Under the pieces are notes generated by a model. The model ran no database searches. It saw only the letters and a program-made list of their open reading frames with translations, and was not told where the DNA came from. Below, piece after piece: positions 1-6,628 of a DNA stretch of 25,559 bases. This DNA comes from an uncultured Candidatus Saccharibacteria bacterium (GTDB lineage: Bacteria; Patescibacteria; Saccharimonadia; Saccharimonadales; JAEWBQ01), in assembly GCA_946885745.1 (NCBI GenBank), contig CAMPGV010000009.1:1-25559 (forward strand), written 5' to 3'. Within the stretch, counting starts at the first letter, position 1. Each line of letters opens with the position of its first letter. Made by a program: the position numbers and the translations under genes.

Positions 1-97
1 GATAGGAAAAATAGATTTTAAGGCAAATATATTGTAGAGTAGCAGCAGGTGGGCGAACATTAAGAGTTGGCCCTCGTATTTCAAGGAGGTGGCTGCG

Positions 98-1039
98 TTG
101 CAGCAATACCTGGATGCGCTCCGTAAGATTATGGAGCAAAAGAAAATTCGCAAGGACCGCACCGGCACCGGCACAAAGGGCTTGATGGGCGTACACCTAC
201 GCTTTGACCTGACAGAAGGATTCCCACTCGAAACAACAAAGTTTGTTCCGTTCCGGGTCATTCTGATCGAGCTGCTCTGGTTTATCAGTGGAGCCACGAA
301 CATCAAGTTCCTCGTAGACCACGACGTCCACATTTGGGACGAGTGGCCCTACAAGCACTACCTGCAGGCACAGGGCAAGACTGTACCGCCAACCAACAGT
401 GCCGAATGGAAATCCGGCCTGAAGGCGTTCATCGCTCAGATCAAGGCAGACGACGAGTTTGCAGCCAAATGGGGCGACCTCGGACCGGTGTACGGACATC
501 AGTGGCGTCACTGGCCAGACGGGAAGGGTGGAGAGATCGACCAGCTCCGGCTTTCGGTTGATCTTCTCAAGAATAAAGAGAAGCGTTACTCTCGACGCAA
601 TATCGTGAGTGCCTGGAACGTCGCTGACATTGAGGAGATGGCCGTCGCCGGCCTGCCGCCATGTCACCTGATGTACCAGTTCTACGTGGAGCCTGGTGAA
701 AACGGCGAAGCCGACAAGCTGAGCTGCCATCTGACACAGCGGAGCGCAGACATGTTCCTGGGTGTTCCGTTCAACATCGCGTCCTACGCGCTGCTGACAA
801 TGATGATGGCCCAGGTAACCGGTATGGAACCTGGCGAACTGGTCATGGAGCTGGTGGATGCGCACATCTACACCAATCACTTTGGCCAGGTCGAGGAGCA
901 GTTGAGGCGCGGGCCATACGAATTGCCGACCGTCAAATTAAATCCCGACGTGACCGATCTTTTCGCCTTCACGATCGAGGACTTCGAACTGATCGGCTAC
1001 CGTCACCATGAGCGCATTACTGCACCAGTGGCGGTATAG
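98..1039 (+). CDS. thyA: Thymidylate synthase
   Basis: Converts dUMP to dTMP using methylene-tetrahydrofolate in the cytoplasm; it is the source of dTTP. The protein matches classical ThyA throughout: DRTGTGT near residue 18, WDEW, GDLGPVYGHQWR, SRRNIVSAWN, the catalytic Cys189 in PPCHLMYQFYV, QRSADMFLGVPFNIASYALL, and the C-terminal APVAV. About 313 residues with an extra segment before GDLGP, as in the long (L. casei-like) ThyA form. I chose TTG at 98 because AAGGAGG (83-89) lies 8 nt upstream and the N-terminus MQQYLDAL then aligns with known ThyA (MKQYLE...). The in-frame GTG at 89 sits inside that ribosome-binding site. It is followed by its own hairpin terminator and is separate from the downstream dcd-tmk operon, although functionally linked to it. 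Confidence 0.97.
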   Translation: MQQYLDALRKIMEQKKIRKDRTGTGTKGLMGVHLRFDLTEGFPLETTKFVPFRVILIELLWFISGATNIKFLVDHDVHIWDEWPYKHYLQAQGKTVPPTNSAEWKSGLKAFIAQIKADDEFAAKWGDLGPVYGHQWRHWPDGKGGEIDQLRLSVDLLKNKEKRYSRRNIVSAWNVADIEEMAVAGLPPCHLMYQFYVEPGENGEADKLSCHLTQRSADMFLGVPFNIASYALLTMMMAQVTGMEPGELVMELVDAHIYTNHFGQVEEQLRRGPYELPTVKLNPDVTDLFAFTIEDFELIGYRHHERITAPVAV

Positions 1040-1057
1040 GGACGAGGCTAACCCTCT

Positions 1058-1123
1058 AGGCCCGATAAACAGGCTCGATGAATCAGACGATTCGTCGCCC
1101 GTTTGTCGGGTCTGTTTATTTTC
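1058..1123 (+). terminator. Long hairpin terminator after thyA
   Basis: An outer stem pairs 1061-1074 with 1097-1110 (14 positions, one A-C mismatch and one G-T wobble). An inner 8-bp stem pairs 1077-1084 with 1089-1096 around a four-base loop AGAC. The right arm runs into TCTGTTTATTTTC. The size is unusual for a simple terminator, but the U-rich 3' flank and the position 20 nt after the thyA stop support this role. Confidence 0.75.
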
Positions 1124-1138
1124 TAAGATTATTTCTAT

Positions 1139-1168
1139 TTGCATAAGCATAATATCGCATGGTATAGT
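1139..1168 (+). promoter_or_regulatory. Promoter of NUDIX-dcd-tmk operon
   Basis: TTGCAT (1139-1144), an 18-nt spacer and TATAGT (1163-1168), with TGG directly before the -10, giving an extended -10. It lies about 50 nt upstream of the NUDIX start, after the thyA terminator. Confidence 0.6.
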
Positions 1169-1219
1169 ATGGCCACAACCTAACAAAAACAAACATTTTC
1201 TACCTGGGGAGGTGAGAAC

Positions 1220-1714
1220 ATGCCACACATTCACACAGGCAACGGTGAATTTGATTTTACCGTGTGCGGATTTATCGTCCACGAAGACAAAACACTGCTT
1301 ATTAAACACAAGTCGCTGCCGGTGTGGGTGCCGCCATCGGGACATATCGAGCTCAATCAAACACCAATTGACGCTCTGTATGCGGAAATAGCAGAAGAAG
1401 CCGGCATCACTCGCGAACACCTGACGCTCATCGATACCCATCCGTATCCAGCAAATCGCAGGCGCGGACAAGGGGCAACTGAACTACCGCTCCCGTTTGA
1501 TTTTGAGGTTCACCCGATGAGCGACACGCATGGCCATATCAACGTGTCATACATTCTCATCAGTGATACCAATCACGTCGAGCCCGGCCCGGGCGAATCC
1601 AATACATTCAAGTGGTTTACTCTTGACGAACTGCGCTCCTTCACCGACACTAGTGATAGTGTTATTAGCCTCGCTAGCTACGCTATTGAGTGCATCAGGG
1701 AGTATCAATCATGA
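1220..1714 (+). CDS. NUDIX hydrolase family protein
   Basis: A 164-residue single-domain NUDIX protein, a family that hydrolyses nucleoside diphosphate-linked compounds. The Nudix box spans residues 41-63. The metal-binding core A-E-I-A-E-E-A-G-I keeps Glu56, Glu59 and Glu60, but box position 7 is Gln47 instead of Glu and position 15 is Ala55 instead of Arg. Start ATG is supported by GGAGGTG (1208-1214) 5 nt upstream. The stop overlaps the dcd start by 4 nt (ATGA), and dcd overlaps tmk, so the three genes form one translationally coupled operon. The context suggests a deoxynucleotide triphosphate or diphosphate substrate in dTTP synthesis; this is inferred from context only. Confidence 0.85.
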   Translation: MPHIHTGNGEFDFTVCGFIVHEDKTLLIKHKSLPVWVPPSGHIELNQTPIDALYAEIAEEAGITREHLTLIDTHPYPANRRRGQGATELPLPFDFEVHPMSDTHGHINVSYILISDTNHVEPGPGESNTFKWFTLDELRSFTDTSDSVISLASYAIECIREYQS

Positions 1715-2430
1715 GTGTCTATAGTAATACCGAAATTAAGGCGGCTATTGCCGATGGGACTATCGTTAGTGTGCCATACAACGAAGCCCATGTCAGCGAG
1801 GCGAGTCTCGACTTTACACTTGGCCACTACTTCTACAAGCAGGAGTACGACGAAAACGCCAAGGTATACAACCCATTCGACAAAGCTGACGTGGACCGCT
1901 ACTTTAAAGGCCCTCTCGAAGCCATGCCCCATAAAGCATGGTGCGAAAAATACGGCTACAAGCTTTTTGATAACATCCCCGAAGATCACCCGATTATCGT
2001 ATTACGCCCTGGCGAGCGTATCTTGGCGCACACTCATGAATTTGTCGGTATCCGCGCCCATGGCGGCGCGAGTGAAGTCCGCTCCCGCAGCAGCTGGGGC
2101 CGCAACGGTGTAGCTATCTGTTTTGACGCCGGCTGGATCGACCCGGGCTACATCAACCGTATCACCCTTGAAATCTACAACCTCAACATGCATGAATCAG
2201 TTGTACTGCCAGTCGGCGAACGCGTCGGCCAGCTCATCTTCCACAAAACCGGCCCGGTCGATGGTGACTATAGCGATGGCCGCAACGGCATGAGCGGCAA
2301 ATACCAGCATACCGACGACCTCGCTGAGCTTATCCGCACCTGGGATCCAGAGCAAATGCTGCCACGCGCTTACAAAGACACGCGCAAAGCACCTCCGGTT
2401 ATCGAAGGCTTGCCAAGGGGGTTGAAGTAA
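1711..2430 (+). CDS. dcd: dCTP deaminase-like protein
   Basis: Member of the dCTP deaminase/dUTPase fold family, converting dCTP to dUTP (some family members go on to dUMP), which feeds ThyA. Visible signatures are SLDFTLG (32-38), SRSSWGRNG (125-133), DAGWIDPGY (139-147), ITLEIYN (151-157) and an RVGQLIF strand. Arg131 and Glu154 are 23 residues apart, the same spacing as the catalytic Arg115/Glu138 pair of E. coli Dcd. At 239 residues it is longer than the usual ~190; the extra length is mostly an insertion around residues 40-90. ATG at 1711 is preferred over the in-frame GTG at 1690: AGGGAG (1697-1702) is 8 nt upstream and the ATGA overlap with the NUDIX stop indicates coupling. Confidence 0.9.
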   Translation: MSVYSNTEIKAAIADGTIVSVPYNEAHVSEASLDFTLGHYFYKQEYDENAKVYNPFDKADVDRYFKGPLEAMPHKAWCEKYGYKLFDNIPEDHPIIVLRPGERILAHTHEFVGIRAHGGASEVRSRSSWGRNGVAICFDAGWIDPGYINRITLEIYNLNMHESVVLPVGERVGQLIFHKTGPVDGDYSDGRNGMSGKYQHTDDLAELIRTWDPEQMLPRAYKDTRKAPPVIEGLPRGLK

Positions 2431-3113
2431 TGATTAAACAGGAACGCGGACTCTATATCGTCTACGAGGGCAGCGATGGTACAGGCAAATCACATCAAGC
2501 AATTGAGACGACTCGCCACCTTGCCGAACTTGGCTATGATCCTTTGCTTGTCTTTAATGACGAGACAGGGAAGATGGAGCCCGTTCAGGAGCCGGGCGGA
2601 ACACCAAAAGCAAACGAAATTCGAAAACGTATTAAAGACAAAACCATTCCACGCACTCCTTGGGAAAATGTAGTATGGTTTACAGAAGCACGTAAGTCAA
2701 TCTGGCACGAGGCGATTCAGCCAGCCCTTCTGGCTGGTCGCCCTGTCGTCACCGCACGTAGCTACATATCTACAGTAACCTATCAAGGATATGGCGAAGG
2801 GATAGACCCAGAAATCATCAGCGCCTATACACGTGAGCACGTCGGCGAAGAATACATGTCACCAGACCTCGTTTGTGTTCTTGCACTCAAAAGTGAGCGA
2901 GAACGGCGTAAGCGCATTGCTAATGCCGATCGGGGCATAGATAGTAGCCTCGACACCTTTGAATCAATGCCAGAAGAGTTTCAACAGAGCATGCAGAATG
3001 GCTACGTACGTTTTGCCGAGGACAATGGTCTTGAAATCATCAGTGCTGATCCAAGTCGAGAAGAAGTGCAGGCAGCGCTTTGGTCGAAAGTCGAACCGCT
3101 ACTCCGCAAATAA
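2430..3113 (+). CDS. tmk: Thymidylate kinase (dTMP kinase)
   Basis: Phosphorylates dTMP to dTDP with ATP, the step after ThyA. The P-loop GSDGTGKS is at residues 14-21, EPGGT at 54-58, and the substrate segment ending YQG at 118-120. The lid region is basic (ERERRKRIANADRG). The usual DR(Y/F)xxSxxAYQ motif is altered to A109-R110-S111-Y112-I-S-T-V-T-Y-Q, so the normally conserved Asp and aromatic residue are missing. At 227 residues it is slightly longer than typical Tmk. The start codon overlaps the dcd stop (TAATG), so it is translationally coupled and last in the operon. A divergent deoxynucleoside-monophosphate kinase with changed specificity is possible. Confidence 0.88.
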   Translation: MIKQERGLYIVYEGSDGTGKSHQAIETTRHLAELGYDPLLVFNDETGKMEPVQEPGGTPKANEIRKRIKDKTIPRTPWENVVWFTEARKSIWHEAIQPALLAGRPVVTARSYISTVTYQGYGEGIDPEIISAYTREHVGEEYMSPDLVCVLALKSERERRKRIANADRGIDSSLDTFESMPEEFQQSMQNGYVRFAEDNGLEIISADPSREEVQAALWSKVEPLLRK

Positions 3114-3119
3114 CCGCGT

Positions 3120-4082
3120 TTAATCGGCGAGTTTTAGCTGATCAAGTTCTGCCGTCTCTTTTTTGGTGCAGAAATAATACGACCCGCCAACAAGCTGCAA
3201 GTTATACGGCATCTTATCGATCAGCTTTATATCCGGAGTGAGACCATCGATCTGCAGCTCGGGCGAGATACCAACCATGGCCTTTTTGCGCTTTAATTGG
3301 ATCGTCGGGTAGCCTTCGGCTTTAACTTCACCAATTGTTTGCTTGCCCACAATCATACACATACTGCCATCTTCACTGTATTGGCGAATACTCAACATTG
3401 GCTGCTCCTCGGAAGAACTAAAATCAATACGCGCGTCTATGCCGCGCTCAATAAGCCTGGCGCGAACCAATAGAAACTCACGCATCATATAGTCATCAAG
3501 AGTGCCCATGGCCTCATCTTCAAACGGCATGGTGCGTTTCGCTGCCTCTGCAGACTTCATAACCGGGAATTGCGCGAGCAGCACAGCAACTTCCGATGGC
3601 CGGATCTGGCCTGTTCGATAACGCCAAATCAAGTCAGCCGTCTCAGCGTCGACTTCATCGGTTTGATTTTCTAGTAAATACGCGCCAAGTCGTCCGGTCG
3701 CGAGCTCACTGGCTTCGCAGCGACGATCGTGCTGAAGGTCAATTTCACGCTGCATAAAATCTATCAATGTGTGATGGTGCTCTGGTGCGCTAAAATACTC
3801 GGACGGCATCTTATCATCAGGAAAGGCGGGTAATATGCCAACCTTAATAGCCTGACTATATAGACGGCCATGCATCAGCTCCTGTGCACCACGATAGTAA
3901 TCAACACTACCTGCGCTTAAACGAAACGGATCACCTGGAGTTTGAGAGAAGGCATTTCCTACCTGTGGCAACGTATTAAGACGCAAGTCACCGGTAAATA
4001 AATCAGCCACCTTACAGGAAGGCGCCCTTAAAACCTCTTGGGAAACTACTGGTATTTCACCGGTATCAAACCGTGTTCTCAT
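3120..4082 (-). CDS. Hypothetical protein, 320 aa
   Basis: I do not recognise this family. It is soluble, with no signal peptide or membrane segment. Residues 100-190 look helical and contain GQIRPSEVAVLLAQFPV (158-174), which resembles a motif in the neighbouring 94-aa protein. Residues 215-310 look beta-rich (MLSIRQY, SMCMIVG, YPTIQL, SYYFCTK). The gene converges on tmk with only 6 nt between stops. It has its own promoter: TATAAT ends 9 nt before the ATG, so the mRNA would have almost no leader, and no Shine-Dalgarno sequence is present. The coding potential is good and the long frame is intact. Confidence 0.75.
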   Translation of the reverse strand: MRTRFDTGEIPVVSQEVLRAPSCKVADLFTGDLRLNTLPQVGNAFSQTPGDPFRLSAGSVDYYRGAQELMHGRLYSQAIKVGILPAFPDDKMPSEYFSAPEHHHTLIDFMQREIDLQHDRRCEASELATGRLGAYLLENQTDEVDAETADLIWRYRTGQIRPSEVAVLLAQFPVMKSAEAAKRTMPFEDEAMGTLDDYMMREFLLVRARLIERGIDARIDFSSSEEQPMLSIRQYSEDGSMCMIVGKQTIGEVKAEGYPTIQLKRKKAMVGISPELQIDGLTPDIKLIDKMPYNLQLVGGSYYFCTKKETAELDQLKLAD

Positions 4083-4091
4083 AACTTTGGT

Positions 4092-4120
4092 ATTATATCA
4101 TTTTACACATGTTTTGTCCA
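4092..4120 (-). promoter_or_regulatory. Promoter of the 320-aa gene, extended -10
   Basis: Read on the minus strand: TGGACA (4120-4115), a 17-nt spacer ending TGA, and TATAAT (4097-4092). The start codon follows 9 nt later. Confidence 0.7.
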
Positions 4121-4159
4121 TTTTTTAGCGCTTTAGAGCCCGTCAGCTACGCTAAATAT

Positions 4160-4180
4160 AAAAAAGCCCGCTATGCGGAC
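4160..4180 (-). terminator. Intrinsic terminator, minus strand
   Basis: On the minus strand, GTCCGC-ATA-GCGGGC (six pairs including one G-T) is followed by a run of T. It terminates the 94-aa gene (4256-4540) before the promoter of the 320-aa gene. Confidence 0.75.
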
Positions 4181-4195
4181 GATGGGGTTAAAGTA

Positions 4196-4230
4196 GGGCG
4201 GGGCGGCGCACCATAGCGCCAGCCCCGCCC
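4196..4230 (-). repeat. GC-rich hairpin repeat, copy 1
   Basis: A 9-bp outer stem (4196-4204 with 4222-4230) and a 5-bp inner stem (4205-4209 with 4216-4220) are separated by a single unpaired A at 4221. It lies in the 3' untranslated region of the minus-strand 94-aa gene. A near-identical element occurs at 6034-6067 behind another small minus-strand gene. This copy lacks an adjacent U-run; the terminator is the separate hairpin at 4160-4180. Confidence 0.85.
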
Positions 4231-4255
4231 GCGGAGAGAGCTACTTTTCAGAGAG

Positions 4256-4540
4256 TTAGTCTATCAACTCCGACACAAGCCGAACAACCGTAGCGGTATT
4301 GCGCATATGCTCAGGATCTTCTGCGGCTAAATTTTGGCAAAATTGCCTCATAACGATTTCCTTTCGGGCACCCTTGTTGACAATCAACTCACTTAGCCGC
4401 TGCGCAGCTTCAGATGGCTCGATCTTGCCATCTTGCAACTGACTTCGCACCCCTCTGACGTAGTTTCTCTGCGAGTGCCTGTCACGCGACTTCACGAAAA
4501 GCATCCTTCCTCTGGACATACCGCCAATTGAGCGGTCCAC
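4256..4540 (-). CDS. Hypothetical protein, up to 94 aa, basic
   Basis: A small unrecognised protein, Arg-rich in its first 35 residues, then helical. GKIEPSEAAQRLSELIV (38-54) resembles the GQIRPSE segment of the 320-aa protein encoded just downstream. The GTG start at 4540 would be leaderless: TATAAT (minus strand, 4551-4546) ends 5 nt before it. Alternative ATG starts exist at 4519 (87 aa) and 4504 (82 aa); the latter has AGAGGAAGG immediately upstream, too close for an ideal ribosome-binding site. It is transcribed divergently from the membrane protein gene at 4597 and followed by a GC-rich hairpin and a terminator. Confidence 0.6.
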   Translation of the reverse strand: MDRSIGGMSRGRMLFVKSRDRHSQRNYVRGVRSQLQDGKIEPSEAAQRLSELIVNKGARKEIVMRQFCQNLAAEDPEHMRNTATVVRLVSELID

Positions 4541-4577
4541 ATCTGATTATAGAGAGTCGCCGCGAATAAAAGAACTA

Positions 4578-4586
4578 TGATATAAC
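4578..4586 (+). promoter_or_regulatory. Extended -10 of the membrane-protein operon
   Basis: TGATATAAC ends 10 nt before the ATG at 4597. No convincing -35 is seen. The resulting leader would be only a few nucleotides. Confidence 0.45.
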
Positions 4587-4596
4587 TATATTCACC

Positions 4597-5139
4597 ATGA
4601 TAACCAAATCATCATCTCATTCATTAAAACAGGAGGTGATTCGCAGGTCACCGCATATCTTATTTACAATCCTATTGCTCTTCATCTTAGCTGGAACAAT
4701 AGCAGGTGAAGTGTTCGACGCTTACCGTACGCTATGGTGGTGGGATGATGCACTGCATGGGATTTCTGGCGCCCTCATAGCCTTGCTCGGGCTATTTATC
4801 TTTCACGCCCTCCATCCAGCCGCTGCCCGAGTAAGCCTCATTGCACTGTTTTGCTTCGCCATCTCGCTGGCTGCCGCCGGCATATGGGAAATTTTTGAAT
4901 TTGGTGTCGATTTCTTTTTCCATACCGCCATGCAGCAATGGAACATGTCGTCACTGGCGATTGTGATGGGTGTCAGCCATCAGGGAGCGGGGTTGCGTGA
5001 TACCATGTCGGATATGATCCTGGCCGCTATTGGCGCACTAATCACAAGTCTCTTTATTACGTTTGCGTATCGGACACACCCGGCGCTGACACGCAGGATC
5101 CTGCGTCACACCTCATCACGACAGAGGCGCCGCCTATGA
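4597..5139 (+). CDS. Multi-pass membrane protein, DUF2238-like
   Basis: A 180-residue integral membrane protein with about four hydrophobic segments (roughly 20-36, 52-70, 78-97, 138-157) and a basic tail RRILRHTSSRQRRR. Conserved-looking polar motifs inside or beside membranes are WWWDDALHGISG (47-58), WEIFEFGVD (97-105) and DTMSDMILAAIGA. This WDD-H / WEIxEF / DxxxD pattern resembles the DUF2238/YjdF-type membrane proteins, whose function is not known to me. No Shine-Dalgarno site precedes the ATG. A perfect anti-SD match (AGGAGGTGAT, 4631-4640) lies inside the coding region but has no start codon at a usable distance. Stop overlaps the next gene by 4 nt. Confidence 0.8.
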   Translation: MITKSSSHSLKQEVIRRSPHILFTILLLFILAGTIAGEVFDAYRTLWWWDDALHGISGALIALLGLFIFHALHPAAARVSLIALFCFAISLAAAGIWEIFEFGVDFFFHTAMQQWNMSSLAIVMGVSHQGAGLRDTMSDMILAAIGALITSLFITFAYRTHPALTRRILRHTSSRQRRRL

Positions 5140-5957
5140 AGCTACATATGACATCGCGCCATACCGCCGACACCGCTCCCGTGGCAACTTTTGAAGGCGA
5201 CAAACTTTTGCCACCCGGCACATATGAACAGCTAATGACTGGTGGCTATATTTCGGTATCCGAATACGCAAAGGCAGGCGCCAAAGCAGCAGGGGTAGTA
5301 CTCGATAACATCACCGAAGAGCGATGGCGTCGCCTAGCCAGTGCCACTCATTACATCGATGAATTTATCGACACTGCCGAGCAGCCCACTATGGCGCGCC
5401 GTTTATATAACGAAGGGCTTCAAGCAGCACTTACGTATGAAGATACCTTTGAAGCATTAAGGGCTGTCCAGCTCCCCCTGGACATCAACCCACTCGTCCC
5501 GGCATCGGTCATTGCACTTCACAGTAGCCTCGAAGGTACAAGCCCAGCACAGCGCGACCAGCTCGCTGCTGCAGCATATGCCATTAACCACGCCGCAGAT
5601 ATCAAGGCATCTACGAATGATATCGACGCCTACCTTACAACCCTTACCGAAGAATCCGATGCTACTGCGGCACTATTTGACCACATCGCGACACCGTACG
5701 TCGCGCATCAACCGGCACATGCCGCACTGAGTAAGGTCGTCCGCCATGCTATGCGCGTTGCCGTGATGCTCGATAGCGCGCTTGATCTGCGCGAAGATTA
5801 CGAGCAGGGAGTAACTAAGGTTCAGCCGACAATCCGCCATATGGCACGACTTGCCTGTGCCGCACTTCTACCCGCACACCAAGCAACAACATTTGGCGAC
5901 AACCTACATATCACCTGGGCAATGGCCAGGGAAGTACGCCCTTACATCAAGTACTAG
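5136..5957 (+). CDS. All-alpha protein, possibly terpene-synthase fold
   Basis: A 273-residue, mostly helical soluble protein with no clear assignment. Two acidic motifs stand out: DEFID (residues 75-79) and DSALDLREDYEQG near residues 219-231. Their placement and the D-x-x-R-E-D-...-G pattern recall the two metal-binding motifs of squalene/phytoene-synthase-like class I isoprenoid enzymes, but overall similarity by eye is weak and the first motif is DExxD rather than DDxxD. It overlaps the upstream membrane protein gene by ATGA, so the two are translationally coupled and probably work together. It could equally be an unrelated helical family. Confidence 0.72.
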   Translation: MKLHMTSRHTADTAPVATFEGDKLLPPGTYEQLMTGGYISVSEYAKAGAKAAGVVLDNITEERWRRLASATHYIDEFIDTAEQPTMARRLYNEGLQAALTYEDTFEALRAVQLPLDINPLVPASVIALHSSLEGTSPAQRDQLAAAAYAINHAADIKASTNDIDAYLTTLTEESDATAALFDHIATPYVAHQPAHAALSKVVRHAMRVAVMLDSALDLREDYEQGVTKVQPTIRHMARLACAALLPAHQATTFGDNLHITWAMAREVRPYIKY

Positions 5958-6020
5958 TTGTATCTGCCAGTTGAGAATTATAGCCAGCATCGTCATACCA
6001 ACGGTAATGACCAATGTAAC

Positions 6021-6067
6021 AAAATAAAAAATAGGGCAGGGCGGCGCATGATGCGCCAGCCCCGCCC
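6021..6067 (-). terminator. GC-rich hairpin repeat copy 2, acting as terminator
   Basis: The outer stem pairs 6034-6042 with 6059-6067 (one A-C mismatch). The inner 7-bp stem pairs 6043-6049 with 6051-6057, and A6058 is unpaired. On the minus strand the hairpin runs straight into TATTTTTTATTTTG (6033-6021), a good intrinsic terminator for the 49-aa gene. The sequence closely matches the hairpin at 4196-4230, differing mainly in the loop and one stem base. Confidence 0.85.
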
Positions 6068-6103
6068 GGTGGAGGTGGTGGATGGGTTGTCGCGGCCTAA
6101 AGC

Positions 6104-6253
6104 CTAGTCGTCGCCATCCTCATCCTCGGCAAATACGAACGGAACGTGTCCACGGCTACTAAAGTCGAGGGGTTCGAACGTCGTTTCACGCTCATCAGCT
6201 TTCTGCTGGAACCCTTCGGCTAACTGACTGCCGCCACTGTTCTTGTCGCTCAT
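6104..6253 (-). CDS. Small acidic hypothetical protein, 49 aa
   Basis: An unrecognised small gene supported by context rather than similarity. A strong Shine-Dalgarno AAGGAGG (minus strand, within 6268-6261) lies 7 nt before the ATG, a complete promoter lies upstream (6349-6321), and an intrinsic terminator follows. The peptide is Ser/Gly/Gln-rich at first (MSDKNSGGSQLAEGF) and ends in a strongly acidic tail, FAEDEDGDD. There is no membrane segment and no Cys. It is divergent from the rplJ-rplL operon. No function can be inferred. Confidence 0.72.
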   Translation of the reverse strand: MSDKNSGGSQLAEGFQQKADERETTFEPLDFSSRGHVPFVFAEDEDGDD

Positions 6254-6320
6254 AAAAGCGCCTCCTTGTACTACATCCTGCCACTATGCAGGGCGCCCAA
6301 AACTTTTGAGCTATCTATTT

Positions 6321-6349
6321 ATTATATCATTTTTTACTAATTTTATCAA
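6321..6349 (-). promoter_or_regulatory. Promoter of the 49-aa gene
   Basis: On the minus strand: TTGATA (6349-6344), 17-nt spacer, TATAAT (6326-6321) preceded by TGA (extended -10). The predicted leader is about 60 nt and includes a small hairpin CCTGC-N6-GCAGG. Confidence 0.75.
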
Positions 6350-6375
6350 AAGTCTGGGGTTTTCACGCTGTATTA

Positions 6376-6405
6376 TTGACTTTTTCACGGCACATTTGCT
6401 ATAGT
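6376..6405 (+). promoter_or_regulatory. Promoter of the rplJ-rplL operon
   Basis: TTGACT (6376-6381), 18-nt spacer ending TGC, TATAGT (6400-6405). It is followed at once by the L10 leader. Confidence 0.8.
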
Positions 6406-6418
6406 AACTCTAGACATT

Positions 6419-6536
6419 ACCAGAGACAGTAGCCGTGGATCGAAAGAAACACTTAATCCGCTACCGAGGATGTAAATAAACATATTTCATCGTGATAAGT
6501 CTTTGGTAGTGCGAGAATCAAAGACTTTTTCTTTTG
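6419..6536 (+). promoter_or_regulatory. Ribosomal protein L10 leader with attenuator
   Basis: The conserved halves of the known bacterial L10 leader are visible: ACCAGAGACAGTAGCCG at 6419-6435 and TTAATCCGCTACCGAGG at 6453-6469. They form the kink-turn-containing element bound by the L10-L12 complex. Downstream, a perfect 9-bp hairpin (6497-6505 with 6519-6527) followed by TTTCTTTT is a ready-made intrinsic terminator. The family model is autogenous control: excess L10-L12 binds the leader and promotes termination, shutting down its own operon. Confidence 0.9.
6497..6534 (+). terminator. Attenuator terminator in the L10 leader
   Basis: A 9-bp perfect stem AAGTCTTTG/CAAAGACTT with a 13-nt loop and a T-rich tract, placed about 95 nt before the rplJ start. 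It is probably conditional, since the operon must be read through it. Confidence 0.85.
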
Positions 6537-6628
6537 GCTAAAAACCAACTGACAAGGGAAGTGAAGCTCTCATTACCAGTTCATTAACAGTTTGGTCGAA
6601 TACAAAATCAATCAAAGAAAGGACTTTT

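Noticed and set aside
1..97. Riboswitch or T-box upstream of thyA
   Set aside because: No conserved motif or terminator/antiterminator pair is visible; only the Shine-Dalgarno at 83-89 can be supported.
197..880. Long minus-strand open frame opposite thyA
   Set aside because: It lies entirely within thyA, has no ribosome-binding site and its translation looks like no known protein; it is a shadow of the conserved gene.
5930..6033. Minus-strand frame with a hydrophobic stretch beyond the 49-aa gene terminator
   Set aside because: It has no start codon with expression signals, begins within the terminator and overlaps the end of the 273-aa gene.
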